DNA of 64,000 nt, taken from Aquisalibacillus elongatus (lineage in GTDB: Bacteria; Bacillota; Bacilli; Bacillales; Alkalibacillaceae). The stretch spans positions 124,001-188,000 of the forward strand of contig NZ_RKRF01000008.1 of assembly GCF_003843875.1 (NCBI RefSeq). The letters are read 5' to 3'. The number at the start of each line of letters is the position of its first letter. Positions within the stretch are counted from its first letter, which is position 1. Both the position numbers and the translations under genes were made by a program. The notes under the pieces were generated by a model, which was not told the DNA's origin, did no database searches, and was given only the letters and a program-made list of their open reading frames with translations. This document shows positions 38,165 to 46,834 of the stretch, piece after piece.

Positions 38165-38506
38165 TTATAATAATGCTTCATTACCCTTCTCACCTGTACG
38201 AATACGATAGACATCTTCGATAGGTGATATAAAAATCTTTCCATCTCCCACCTGTCCGGTTGAACAGATTTTAGTGATAGTTTTGGCTGTTTCTTCTACT
38301 AATTCTTGGTCGACAACTAATTCAACCTTTACCTTTGGGTACAGTTTTACTTCAAACTTGTTACCACGAAAAATTCCTTCTTGCCCTTTTTGTTGGCCAC
38401 AACCGGCCACTTCAGAAATAGTCATTCCTTTTACGCCTAGTTGGTCTAATTCTTCTCGAAGTTCTTGGAATTTTTCAGGACGAATGATGGCTTCAAGTTT
38501 TTTCAT
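38165..38506 (-). CDS. glnK: PII nitrogen-regulatory protein (GlnK/NrgB type)
   Basis: Trimeric PII signal protein of 113 residues. The T-loop (about 37-55) reads QQKGQEGIFRGNKF, so Tyr51, the uridylylation site of proteobacterial PII, is Phe51 here, and Tyr46 is also Phe. Regulation is therefore by nucleotides and 2-oxoglutarate binding, not by uridylylation. GDGKIF and the RIRTGE end motif are intact. It is first in the glnK-amt operon behind AAGGAGG. Confidence 0.95.
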   Translation of the reverse strand: MKKLEAIIRPEKFQELREELDQLGVKGMTISEVAGCGQQKGQEGIFRGNKFEVKLYPKVKVELVVDQELVEETAKTITKICSTGQVGDGKIFISPIEDVYRIRTGEKGNEALL

Positions 38507-38534
38507 AGTAGTAAGCCTCCTTTTAAATATAATA

Positions 38535-38551
38535 TGTTAAGTTTCCTAACA
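38535..38551. promoter_or_regulatory. GlnR/TnrA box of glnK-amt
   Basis: TGTTAAGTTTCCTAACA fits the GlnR/TnrA consensus TGTNA-N7-TNACA perfectly. It lies downstream of the inferred transcription start and 28 bp before the ATG, a place that favours repression (GlnR-like) over TnrA activation. Confidence 0.85.
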
Positions 38552-38570
38552 CTAAATGTTATTAATACTT

Positions 38571-38599
38571 ATAATATAACTGAAAGTCAGAAAAATCAA
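38571..38599 (-). promoter_or_regulatory. Promoter of glnK-amt
   Basis: On the minus strand, TTGATT (38599-38594), a 17-bp spacer and TATTAT (38576-38571) place the transcription start near 38564. Confidence 0.65.
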
Positions 38600-38636
38600 G
38601 CAAAAAAATAAAAACATGTAAGAAAAGTTAACATAT

Positions 38637-38664
38637 AAAAAGCTCGCCTTGTTTTGGCGAGCTT
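38637..38664 (-). terminator. Terminator of the glutamate-synthase-like gene
   Basis: An AAGCTCGCC stem pairs with GGCGAGCTT around a 6-nt loop, with a T run on the minus strand. Confidence 0.85.
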
Positions 38665-38671
38665 AAAAATA

Positions 38672-40243
38672 TTATTTTTCATTCGTCATAAGATGATTTT
38701 CGTAGATGACATCATAAAGATCTTTATATGATACGTGTTCATCCTTTAATAAAGTAGGAGATTCTAACCCTGCGGCAGCTGCGATATTATAGAGCCCTTC
38801 ACGTATGGACACGACGTAATTGGTCACACGGTAAGATTTTTCTTCGATGTCTAATGCCTGTTGCATCTTCGGGTCAGTCGTTGCCACGCCAACAGGGCAA
38901 TGGTTCGTGTGGCAAACCTGTGCCATAATACAGCCGACTGTCACCATGAAGGCGCGTGCGACTTGGACTAAATCGGCACCCAATGCTAGAGCAACAGCAA
39001 TGCGGTCTGGTGTAAAAAGTTTACCAGATGCAATGATTTTAACCTGGTCACGAACGCCGTAGTCTGTTAACGTGTTGTGCAAGATTGGAATGGCTGATTT
39101 AATTGGTAAACCAACGCTATCAGCTAGTTCCTGATATGTGGCACCTGTTCCACCTTCGCCACCATCGACCGAAATGAAGTCAGGCACTTTACCTGTTTCC
39201 TTGATCGCTCGTGCTAGCTCTTCGACATCGCTCTGCTGTCCGACAACAATCTTAATACCAACTGGCTTTTCAGCGATGTCTCTAAATTGCTCGATAAAAT
39301 CCAGCATCGCATACGGGTCGTTAAATTCTTTAAAACGATTAGGACTATCAACCGTTTGATAAGGCTGAATGTTGCGGATTTCCGCAATTTCTTCAGTTAC
39401 TTTCTCAGCTTCTACGTGACCGCCGCGTGTTTTAGCACCTTGGGCTAATTTCAACTCAAATGCTTTCACTTGCTCGACAGACGCTTTTCGTTTCACTTCT
39501 TCCCATGAAATTTCGCCATCATGGGTACGGACCCCAAACAATCCGGGTCCGACTTGCATAATTAAATCCACATTCCCTTTTAAATGATAGTCGGAGACAC
39601 CGCCTTCACCCGTGTTCATCCAAGTACCACCTGCGCGGCCGAGGCCTGTAGAAAGTGCAGTTATTGCTCGATCACCAAGCGCACCATAGCTCATGCCGGA
39701 CATGCCGATGAGGCCTTTTACGTAAAATGGATTTTTAGAGTTTTCTCCTATGGTTACGGTGTATTCTTCATCTAATAAAAATGGTTCAATGTCTTTGCGA
39801 TGTCGATATTCTTTTCTAGAAAATAGGTACTCTTTTTCTATTTTATAAGCATAAGATCTAATTTTTTCATGCTGGTCCACTTTAAGTTCTTCTGCTAATT
39901 TTGGAAACATCGCATTTTTTATGTAATAACCCGGTTGGTCAAAATCTCGCTGTGACCCAAAACTCACCATGCGGTGTTTATATTTAGCTGGTAGGACAAT
40001 ATTTTGATAGTCTTTTCTTGAAAAAGGTTTTCCATCATTGTCTTCGGTAAATAAATATTGTCTTAATTCAGGTCCAATGCTTTCGAAAAAATAACGAACC
40101 CTACCTATTAATGGATAGTTTTTAAGTACAGAATGGCGTTTCTGATTACGGTCTACAAAATATCCGTAAATCATAAAAACACCCGGAATAATTAGTAAAA
40201 CAAAAATAATGACTAACAATAATAGTGATGCGATTTCTGTCAT
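38672..40243 (-). CDS. FMN-binding glutamate synthase family protein (YerD-like)
   Basis: Membrane-anchored flavoprotein of 523 residues. An N-terminal membrane segment (about 5-25) precedes a glutamate-synthase-like FMN barrel with SVDGGEGGTGA, IASGKLFTPDR and a Cys cluster (GCIMAQVCHTNHCPVG) for an iron-sulfur centre. It lacks the amidotransferase domain of true GltB, so the electron donor and substrate are unknown. ATG 40243 with GGGGGAG in front is the start, although the frame is open to 40333. It may relate to nitrogen metabolism with the adjacent glnK-amt. Confidence 0.87.
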   Translation of the reverse strand: MTEIASLLLLVIIFVLLIIPGVFMIYGYFVDRNQKRHSVLKNYPLIGRVRYFFESIGPELRQYLFTEDNDGKPFSRKDYQNIVLPAKYKHRMVSFGSQRDFDQPGYYIKNAMFPKLAEELKVDQHEKIRSYAYKIEKEYLFSRKEYRHRKDIEPFLLDEEYTVTIGENSKNPFYVKGLIGMSGMSYGALGDRAITALSTGLGRAGGTWMNTGEGGVSDYHLKGNVDLIMQVGPGLFGVRTHDGEISWEEVKRKASVEQVKAFELKLAQGAKTRGGHVEAEKVTEEIAEIRNIQPYQTVDSPNRFKEFNDPYAMLDFIEQFRDIAEKPVGIKIVVGQQSDVEELARAIKETGKVPDFISVDGGEGGTGATYQELADSVGLPIKSAIPILHNTLTDYGVRDQVKIIASGKLFTPDRIAVALALGADLVQVARAFMVTVGCIMAQVCHTNHCPVGVATTDPKMQQALDIEEKSYRVTNYVVSIREGLYNIAAAAGLESPTLLKDEHVSYKDLYDVIYENHLMTNEK

Positions 40244-40363
40244 TGACTCTCCCCCTAAATATATATATAATTTCAAGCATGAAAAATTATAAAAAATTAC
40301 TCTATGGCCAATATACCACATTTTGATGGTCATGAATCAGCGGGTGTAAGTGAGGTATTATAT

Positions 40364-42160
40364 ATGAATGATTTATTATTTATCTTAATGTTAATAGGTG
40401 CATTAGGTGTCAGCTCGCAGTGGATTGCATGGCGTTTCCGCTTACCGGCAATCGTCGTGATGTCTGTGATGGGTCTTTTAGTTGGACCTATTTTGGGTAT
40501 TATGGACCCTAATGAAGATTTAGGTGCTCTTTACGGGCCATTAATTTCAATTGCAGTTGGGATTATTCTATTCGAAGGTAGTCTGAACTTAGATTTTCGT
40601 GAAATTAAAGGTTTGGGGAAACCTATTTTTCGAATTACAACCGTGGGCGCATTTTTAGCTTGGATTCTTGGGTCATTAGCAGCTCATTATATCGCTGACT
40701 TATCATGGGCTGTGGCTTTTGTGATTGGTGGTATCTTTATTGTAACAGGACCAACTGTTATTCTACCACTTCTCAGGCAAGCAAAATTAAAGCCTCGTCC
40801 TGCTGCCATACTCAAGTGGGAAGGAATAATCGTCGATCCATTCGGTGCATTGGTTGCCGTCTTCGCTTATGAATTTGTTAAGTTCATTACAATGGCTGAT
40901 GTGACGTTTATTACGGTTCTAGGCTTCTTAGCTGGTTCGTTATTAGCAGCTGTAATTGGGGCCATATTTGGTTACGGCATTGGCTGGATGTTTGAAAATG
41001 GCTATGTGCCAGAGTTCTTAAAATCTCCTGTTGTCTTAGCAAGTGTTGTGATGGCATTCGCGTTAAGTGATGCTGTCGTCCATGAAACAGGATTGCTTGC
41101 TGTTACGGTGATGGGTATGACAATTGCCAACATGCATATTTCATCTATAGGTGATATGCGGCACTTTAAAGAGAACATTTCGATATTGCTAATCTCGGTT
41201 ATCTTTATCATGTTAACGGCATCGTTAGATCGCGACATTTTACTATCTATTTTCGATTGGCACATTGTTATCTTTATATTAATAATGTTATTCGTCACGC
41301 GTCCATTAAGTATCTTTTTATCTACAATCAATACGGATTTAACATTTAAGGAAAAATTACTCGTAGGTTGGATTGCGCCAAGAGGTATTGTGGCACTAAC
41401 TGTTGCCGGATATTTCGCAGGTGTATTAACAGACGCTGGATTCGAAGATGCGAATATCTTAACTTCCCTTACGTTCGGTTTAGTATTCGCAACTGTTGTG
41501 GCACATGGATTCTCATTAGGTTTTGTCTCTAAAAAGTTAGGCCTGTCTACTGAAAGTAAGCCAGGAGTGCTCATAGTAGGATCTAGTAAATTCTCGGTTA
41601 ATTTAGCCAAAGTGCTGGAAGATCTAAACATTCCAGTATTAGTAACGGATTCATCTTGGAGCCGCCTGTCTCACGCTAGACGTTTAGGTGTACCTTATGA
41701 ACATGGTGAAATTTTATCAGAACAGACCGACTATCAAATCGACCTAACTCCTTATGAATATATGATTGCTCTCACGGAGTATGATTCTTACAATACACTG
41801 GTCAGCTCAACGTTCATGCCAGCTTTCGGTCGTGAGCATTTATTTCAATTACCTCTTCAAGTGAATCAGGGTGACCATTTAGAAGATGTGAGCAAACACA
41901 TTAGTGGTCACTTATTATTTGAAGAGTCAGCTAACTGGAGTACTCTAAACGAAAAGATTAACAAAGGGTATTTATTTAAGAAAACAACCATTACGAACCA
42001 ATATCCTTATAATCAATTCTTAAAAGAATTAGATTCTGAAAGTATTTTAATGTTAGTGCTTAGAAAATCAGGAAGTATTGAATTCTACAAACCAGGAAGC
42101 ACCTTAAGGCCAGAAGCAGGCGATACAGTGATCAGCTTGCAAAAACCACCACAAAATTAA
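40364..42160 (+). CDS. CPA1-family cation/proton antiporter with cytoplasmic TrkA-like domain
   Basis: Membrane antiporter of 598 residues. About 12 membrane segments (1-400) with FEGSLNLDFREIK and TGPTVILPLL are typical of CPA1 Na+(K+)/H+ exchangers. The C-terminal 190 residues form a nucleotide-binding TrkA-N-like domain (GVLIVGSSKFSVNLA) and a TrkA-C-like end. The start was set at ATG 40364 with GTGAGGTA upstream; the ORF opens at 40304. It probably maintains cytoplasmic pH and low sodium in saline medium. Ion choice is unproven. Confidence 0.88.
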   Translation: MNDLLFILMLIGALGVSSQWIAWRFRLPAIVVMSVMGLLVGPILGIMDPNEDLGALYGPLISIAVGIILFEGSLNLDFREIKGLGKPIFRITTVGAFLAWILGSLAAHYIADLSWAVAFVIGGIFIVTGPTVILPLLRQAKLKPRPAAILKWEGIIVDPFGALVAVFAYEFVKFITMADVTFITVLGFLAGSLLAAVIGAIFGYGIGWMFENGYVPEFLKSPVVLASVVMAFALSDAVVHETGLLAVTVMGMTIANMHISSIGDMRHFKENISILLISVIFIMLTASLDRDILLSIFDWHIVIFILIMLFVTRPLSIFLSTINTDLTFKEKLLVGWIAPRGIVALTVAGYFAGVLTDAGFEDANILTSLTFGLVFATVVAHGFSLGFVSKKLGLSTESKPGVLIVGSSKFSVNLAKVLEDLNIPVLVTDSSWSRLSHARRLGVPYEHGEILSEQTDYQIDLTPYEYMIALTEYDSYNTLVSSTFMPAFGREHLFQLPLQVNQGDHLEDVSKHISGHLLFEESANWSTLNEKINKGYLFKKTTITNQYPYNQFLKELDSESILMLVLRKSGSIEFYKPGSTLRPEAGDTVISLQKPPQN

Positions 42161-42170
42161 TATTTTTTGA

Positions 42171-42205
42171 AAACTGTCCCATTAGACCGCATGGGGCAGT
42201 TTTTT
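42171..42205 (+). terminator. Terminator of the antiporter gene
   Basis: A 12-bp stem (42171-42182 with 42191-42202, one G-U pair) is followed by a T run. Confidence 0.88.
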
Positions 42206-42600
42206 GGTTTGTGAAAAGTGAAGTAACTCACGCAACATTTTTTAGAAATTTCAAAATATAAGTTTAGCAGGACTTGAATTCGGGTACATAGAAATAGGAA
42301 GTATGTATCCAAAATTTTGATAATATAATAATTATCATTATATTTTAGTTGGATAATTCTACCGTTAATAGCAAATTGTGAGTATATCTAACTATTACGA
42401 AGTATTTTTAAAGGATAAAGAGAATAATAATTTTTTGAGTAAAAACATAAAGTTATAAAAAAGATTATTCATTTATATACCCTTAAATGAAGTTTGTATC
42501 CTATTAAACTTTTAATATACGATTAAATAGAGAACTCTTGAGGAAAAATTCAATAAATTTGATACATATAATGAATGGTCGCTATGGAGGGAGGAAAACA
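42206..42600 (+). promoter_or_regulatory. AT-rich regulatory region before the TRAP operon
   Basis: A 395-bp stretch without a convincing gene. Its only strong structure is an interrupted palindrome (42318-42337) with arms TGATAAT and ATTATCA, flanked by a wider ATCCAAAAT / ATTTTAGTTGGAT inverted repeat. This could be an operator. No clear promoter hexamers were picked out. Confidence 0.5.
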
Positions 42601-43188
42601 GTGAAGAATAATGGGGAGAAACCGTTTGGAAAAATGTTAAATAAAGTTGATCAAGCTTTTTTAAAAATTGAGGAATTTATCTTAAGTAGTGCTGTTATTT
42701 TGATAGCTTTAATGGTTTGCGGAAATGTTATTAGTCGTGAATTAACCGGTACTAGTCTATTATTCCACCAAGAGGTTGCCTTTTTTGCGATAATCGTTTC
42801 AACATTTATGGGAATAAGCTATGCAGCAAGAAAAGGAAGACATATTAGTATGTCTGCCATCTATGATACAGTCCCGTGGAAAATGAGAAAGACAATGGCC
42901 ATATTCATTCCACTTATAACATCTGTTTCGTTATTTGTGTTGGCATATTATTCATATTTTTATGTATACGATATTTTTGAGATAGGTACAACATCTACAA
43001 ATCTACAGATACCAATGTATGTTATGTATGCATTTGTACCACTAGGCTTCATTATGGGTGGTATTCAGTATTTGCGAAATCTAATTGTGAATATCACGAA
43101 TAAAGAAGTTTATATTGGAACAGATGCATTAGATTATAATGATGTGAAACCAGAGGATCGTGAAGTTGATGATCAAATGCAATTGTAG
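42601..43188 (+). CDS. TRAP transporter small permease (DctQ)
   Basis: Four-helix membrane subunit of a tripartite ATP-independent periplasmic transporter, 195 residues. GTG 42601 lies five bases after a strong GGAGGGAGG; the frame is open from 42538, but no ribosome-binding site supports that start. Charged motif AARKGRHISM in the loop before helix 3 is typical of DctQ. It is first in the operon DctQ-DctM-DctP. Confidence 0.88.
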   Translation: MKNNGEKPFGKMLNKVDQAFLKIEEFILSSAVILIALMVCGNVISRELTGTSLLFHQEVAFFAIIVSTFMGISYAARKGRHISMSAIYDTVPWKMRKTMAIFIPLITSVSLFVLAYYSYFYVYDIFEIGTTSTNLQIPMYVMYAFVPLGFIMGGIQYLRNLIVNITNKEVYIGTDALDYNDVKPEDREVDDQMQL

Positions 43189-43220
43189 AATTAAAAAATT
43201 GATGAAATGAGGAAATCGTT

Positions 43221-44492
43221 ATGTTGACTGTCATGTTGGGGATAATGATCCTTCTTCTTCTTTTAAATTTCCCGATGATGATTCCTTTAATCGTAGCGCC
43301 ATTTGCGGTAGCTATACTAGGTCTAACGACCATGCCACTTGATATGTCAAGTATGGTTGGTCAATTAATAACCGGAATTGAGTCCTATCAACTCTTATGT
43401 GTTCCGTTATTTATATTTGCTGCGGATATCATGACATCTGGTAGAACGTCAAATCGGTTACTAGATTTAGTCGGCTCCTTTATTGGACATATTCGTGGAG
43501 GGTATGCAGTTACAACAGCAGCCTCCTGCTCAATGTTTGGCGCGATATCCGGCTCGACCCAGGCAACCGTTGTTGCTATTGGTAAGCCGATGCGCGAACG
43601 CTTATTAAAAGTTGGTTATAAAGATTCAAGTGCTATGGCACTAATTATTAATTCAAGTGATGTTGCCCTATTAATACCACCAAGTATTGGTTTAATCATG
43701 TATGGTTTAGCCTCAGGGGCATCCATTGGTAAATTATTTATCGCTGGTATTATACCAGGCTTAATTGTCTTTTTAACCTTTGCTACATATAGTATTATTT
43801 ATGCTAAAGTGAAAAATATTCCATTAGCCCAAAAGGCAACTTGGATAGAGCGTTGGCAAGCATTTAAAAAGGCGTTATTACCACTAGGGTTTCCTGTATT
43901 AGTCATCGGTGGTATTTATGCTGGGTGGTTCTCAGCTACTGAAGCAGCTGGTGTTTCAGTGTTATATGCGTTTCTATTAGAAGTTGTGATTTATCGATCT
44001 ATTCATATAAAACAATTACCGAATATCGCATTATCAACGGGGTTAGTAACGTCAGCCGTATTTATTTTAGTAGCAGGTGGCCAAGTCTTCTCATTTATCG
44101 TTAACTTAGAGAGGATTCCACAGATGTTGTCAGATGCTGTTCTAGGTTCTGACCCAAGTCAATTTTATATTTTGCTTATCGTAACCATATTTTTCTTTGT
44201 GGGTTGTATGTTTGTAGACCCAATTGTTGTCATTTTAGTTCTAACACCTATATTTCATCCAATTGCGGTGGATGCAGGTATTAGTGAAATTCACTTAGGA
44301 ATTATCATCACATTCCAGGCGGCTTTAGGTTCAGCGACGCCACCATTTGGAGTCGATATTTTTACCGCCAGTGCGGTGTTTAATAAGCCTTATTTAGAAG
44401 TTATTAAAGGAACACCGCCATACATCTTAATGATGATCTTAATTTCAGTATTATTAATTGTGTTTGAGGACCTTTCAACGATTCTTTTATAA
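43221..44492 (+). CDS. TRAP transporter large permease (DctM)
   Basis: Main membrane subunit, 423 residues with about 12 segments. Motifs PLFIFAADIMTSGRTSNRLLDL, GAISGSTQATVVAIG and LIPPSIGLIMYG are characteristic of DctM. It works with the small permease and uses a sodium gradient. An AATGAGGAAA region precedes the ATG. Substrate is unknown. Confidence 0.94.
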   Translation: MLTVMLGIMILLLLLNFPMMIPLIVAPFAVAILGLTTMPLDMSSMVGQLITGIESYQLLCVPLFIFAADIMTSGRTSNRLLDLVGSFIGHIRGGYAVTTAASCSMFGAISGSTQATVVAIGKPMRERLLKVGYKDSSAMALIINSSDVALLIPPSIGLIMYGLASGASIGKLFIAGIIPGLIVFLTFATYSIIYAKVKNIPLAQKATWIERWQAFKKALLPLGFPVLVIGGIYAGWFSATEAAGVSVLYAFLLEVVIYRSIHIKQLPNIALSTGLVTSAVFILVAGGQVFSFIVNLERIPQMLSDAVLGSDPSQFYILLIVTIFFFVGCMFVDPIVVILVLTPIFHPIAVDAGISEIHLGIIITFQAALGSATPPFGVDIFTASAVFNKPYLEVIKGTPPYILMMILISVLLIVFEDLSTILL

Positions 44493-44543
44493 AGAAAGGT
44501 CTTTGACTATAAATTTATATTAAAAATATAGGGGGTTTTTACA

Positions 44544-45614
44544 ATTTTTAAAAAGAGGTTTTTATTGTTAACGACTTTGTTAACTCTAGGACTAATTCTA
44601 GCAGCTTGTGGTGGCTCTGATGACGACGGAGACTCAAGCAATGGGGATAGTGAATTCGAAGAACAAACATGGGCATTCATCACTGAGGAGCAAGAAGGTC
44701 AAGTTCAGTATGTATATGCTGAAGAATTTGCAAAGCGTATTGATGAGAAAACAGACGGTGCGATTACAGTTGAACCATATGAATTCGGTGGTTTAGGTAC
44801 AGAAACAGACCAAGTTGAGCAGCTTCAAAATGGTACAGCTCAACTAGCTGTAACATCACCAGGTTTCATTGGTAATACAGTGAAGGAAAGTCAGATTTTC
44901 GGACTACACTTCTTATTCCCAGATAGTGTAGAGAAGACTCACGAGATTTTAACAAATAGTGAAGCGATCAACGAAGATCTAGTTAAAAAATATGAAGAAA
45001 TTGGTATTGAGCCACTAGCTTTCTGGACAGAAGGTGGTATGCAGTGGACGAGTGACCGCCCAATCGAGAAGCCAAGCGACTTTGAAGGATTCAAAATGCG
45101 TATTCAAGGTTCAAAACTACAAGAAGAATCTTATAAAAGATACGATGCAGATCCAACAAGTATGTCATGGGGTGAGTTGTACACTGGTTTAGAAAATGGA
45201 ACAGTACAAGGCCAAGAAAACCCAATTTTCTTCATTGCAGATGCATCTTTCCATGAAGTACAAGATTATATGACGATCTCTAACCATAACAACTATGTTG
45301 CTACAACAACAGTTAACTCTGAATGGTACAATGGATTAAATGATGCTGAAAAAGAATTAGTAGATGAAACTGTTGAAGAACTACAAGGCTGGGTGTTTGA
45401 AGAACAGAAACGCCAGAATGATGAGTTCTTATCAGTCATTGAAGATAGTGAAGAATATCCAACAGAAGTTATTCGTTTAACAGAAGAACAGCGTGCAGAG
45501 TTCCAAAAGTTAGCAGAACCAGCACGTGACTTCTACCGTGATGAAGTGTCGACTGAAGGTGGCGCTATTCTTGATAAGTTAGAAAAAGAAATTGAAGAAG
45601 CAACAAGCGAATAA
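44544..45614 (+). CDS. TRAP transporter substrate-binding lipoprotein (DctP), probable ATT start
   Basis: Extracytoplasmic binding protein of about 356 residues. The DctP fold with FKMRIQGS and GELYTGLENGTVQGQENP is clear. The first standard start (TTG 44565) would leave LTTLLTLGLILAAC without the basic N-terminus a lipoprotein needs. In-frame ATT at 44544 gives a proper signal (FKKRFLLL, lipobox LAAC) and sits eight bases after GGGGG, so an ATT start is likely. The ligand may be a carboxylate or another organic acid; it cannot be read. Last gene of the TRAP operon. Confidence 0.85.
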   Translation: MFKKRFLLLTTLLTLGLILAACGGSDDDGDSSNGDSEFEEQTWAFITEEQEGQVQYVYAEEFAKRIDEKTDGAITVEPYEFGGLGTETDQVEQLQNGTAQLAVTSPGFIGNTVKESQIFGLHFLFPDSVEKTHEILTNSEAINEDLVKKYEEIGIEPLAFWTEGGMQWTSDRPIEKPSDFEGFKMRIQGSKLQEESYKRYDADPTSMSWGELYTGLENGTVQGQENPIFFIADASFHEVQDYMTISNHNNYVATTTVNSEWYNGLNDAEKELVDETVEELQGWVFEEQKRQNDEFLSVIEDSEEYPTEVIRLTEEQRAEFQKLAEPARDFYRDEVSTEGGAILDKLEKEIEEATSE

Positions 45615-45622
45615 TAAAGTTA

Positions 45623-45657
45623 AGCCTAGTACTTTCTTAAGTACTAGGCTATTTATA
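45623..45657 (+). terminator. Terminator of the TRAP operon
   Basis: An 11-bp perfect stem (45623-45633 with 45640-45650) is followed by a weak ATTTATATT tract. Confidence 0.8.
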
Positions 45658-45686
45658 TTGACTTTTAAATCGTTTTCTTTTATTCT
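45658..45686 (+). promoter_or_regulatory. Promoter of the riboswitch-controlled terC gene
   Basis: TTGACT (45658-45663), a 17-bp spacer, then TATTCT (45681-45686). Confidence 0.65.
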
Positions 45687-45707
45687 ATAGATACAATAAA
45701 ATGACTT

Positions 45708-45798
45708 CCAAAGGGGAGTAGCTTGACACGTTTTAGTCGTCATTACGAGATCTAATCTCCGGCTTTAACGGCAACCGATGTTGTAAGCGAGACCTTTA
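45708..45798 (+). promoter_or_regulatory. yybP-ykoY manganese riboswitch
   Basis: The conserved blocks of this class can be read in order: AAAGGGGAGTAGC, GTCGTCATTACGAG, CTCCGGCTTTAACGGCAACCGATG, and AGCGAGACCTTT. P1 pairs AAAGG (45710-45714) with CCTTT (45793-45797). The same CCTTT also forms the 5' arm of the terminator just downstream, so Mn2+ binding would hold P1 and prevent termination. It precedes a TerC-family gene, its usual partner. Confidence 0.93.
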
Positions 45799-45825
45799 CG
45801 CGAATAGTTGCGTAAAGGTTTTATA
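45792..45825 (+). terminator. Riboswitch expression-platform terminator
   Basis: A 10-bp stem (45792-45801 with 45810-45819) is followed by TTTATAT. It is mutually exclusive with riboswitch P1. Confidence 0.85.
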
Positions 45826-45832
45826 TATTTAG

Positions 45833-45866
45833 GCCTTTACCGCATGTTCGCGGTAAAGGCTTTTTT
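45833..45866 (+). terminator. Second leader terminator before terC
   Basis: A perfect 11-bp stem (45833-45843 with 45850-45860) is followed by six T residues. Its arms resemble those of the first hairpin (CCTTTAC/GTAAAGG), so the two could also pair with one another. Confidence 0.8.
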
Positions 45867-45931
45867 ATGTTTAACGTATAAAAAGCCATCATTTGTCTTT
45901 AAACTAGAAAAGTAAGGGAGCGATTCAGAAA

Positions 45932-46729
45932 ATGGATGCAGGATTATTACTAGAATATGGTTGGGTACTACTTGTTTTAATTGGTTTAGAAGGAATTTTA
46001 GCAGCTGATAATGCTCTAGTGTTGGCTATAATGGTAAAACATTTACCGGAAAAGCAACGTAAAAAAGCACTATTCTACGGGCTATTTGGGGCTTTTGTAC
46101 TTCGAATTGGATCTTTATTTATTATTTCATTCCTAGTTGATGTATGGCAGGTACAAGCGCTTGGTGCTGCATATTTACTTTATATCTCTATTAACCACTT
46201 AGTTAAACAACAAGTGAAAAAAAGGGAAGAAAAAACGCCTGAAGAGGCAGATGCGAAGCGGGATGCTAAAGGTTCAGGGTTCTGGATGACTGTTGTGAAG
46301 GTAGAGTTTGCTGATATTGCCTTTGCGGTCGATTCAATTTTAGCAGCTGTGGCATTGGCAATGGCGCTTCCGGCAACAACACTTCCTCAAATTGGCGGAA
46401 TGGATGGTGGTAAGTTCATCGTCGTGTTACTTGGTGGACTGATCGGGGTTGTTATTATGCGTTTTGCTGCAACCTACTTTGTAAAATTATTAAAGAGGCG
46501 CCCAGGTCTCGAAACGGCGGCTTTCTTGATTGTTGGTTGGGTGGGGGTCAAACTATTAGTTATTACGTTATCACATGAAGATATCGGTCTAATCCCTTAT
46601 GATTTTGCACACTCAACGATATGGAAACTTAGTTTCTATGCGGTCTTAGTGATTATTGCATTGGTTGGATGGTTCTCATCTAAGCCTCAAGACATTGATG
46701 AAGACGAACTTGAGAATTTAAAACATTAA
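45932..46729 (+). CDS. TerC-family manganese exporter (YkoY/MeeY-like)
   Basis: Membrane protein of 265 residues with about seven segments and the paired acidic motifs EGILAADNALVLAI (about 20-33) and VEFADIAFAVDSILA (about 126-140). TerC proteins of this type export Mn2+, in part to metalate secreted enzymes. The yybP-ykoY riboswitch in front strongly supports manganese. A GGGAGCG ribosome-binding site precedes the ATG. Confidence 0.92.
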   Translation: MDAGLLLEYGWVLLVLIGLEGILAADNALVLAIMVKHLPEKQRKKALFYGLFGAFVLRIGSLFIISFLVDVWQVQALGAAYLLYISINHLVKQQVKKREEKTPEEADAKRDAKGSGFWMTVVKVEFADIAFAVDSILAAVALAMALPATTLPQIGGMDGGKFIVVLLGGLIGVVIMRFAATYFVKLLKRRPGLETAAFLIVGWVGVKLLVITLSHEDIGLIPYDFAHSTIWKLSFYAVLVIIALVGWFSSKPQDIDEDELENLKH

Positions 46730-46733
46730 TATT

Positions 46734-46768
46734 AAAAGCTAGCGGAGATGTAGTCCGCTAGCTTTTTT
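46734..46768 (+). terminator. Terminator of the terC gene
   Basis: A 13-bp perfect stem (46734-46746 with 46754-46766) is followed by a T run. Confidence 0.92.
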
Positions 46769-46834
46769 CATGGGTCTAAATAAGGGTGGTGATTCATATA
46801 TTATGACGACGACTTTATTTAAGGGAGGCCTCTT

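Noticed and set aside
41002-41631. 209-residue minus-strand ORF opposite the antiporter
   Set aside because: Shadow frame; the plus strand encodes a conserved antiporter throughout.
42318-42337. Fur box before the TRAP operon
   Set aside because: The TGATAAT/ATTATCA arms are Fur-like, but the 6-bp gap does not fit the 7-1-7 Fur geometry.
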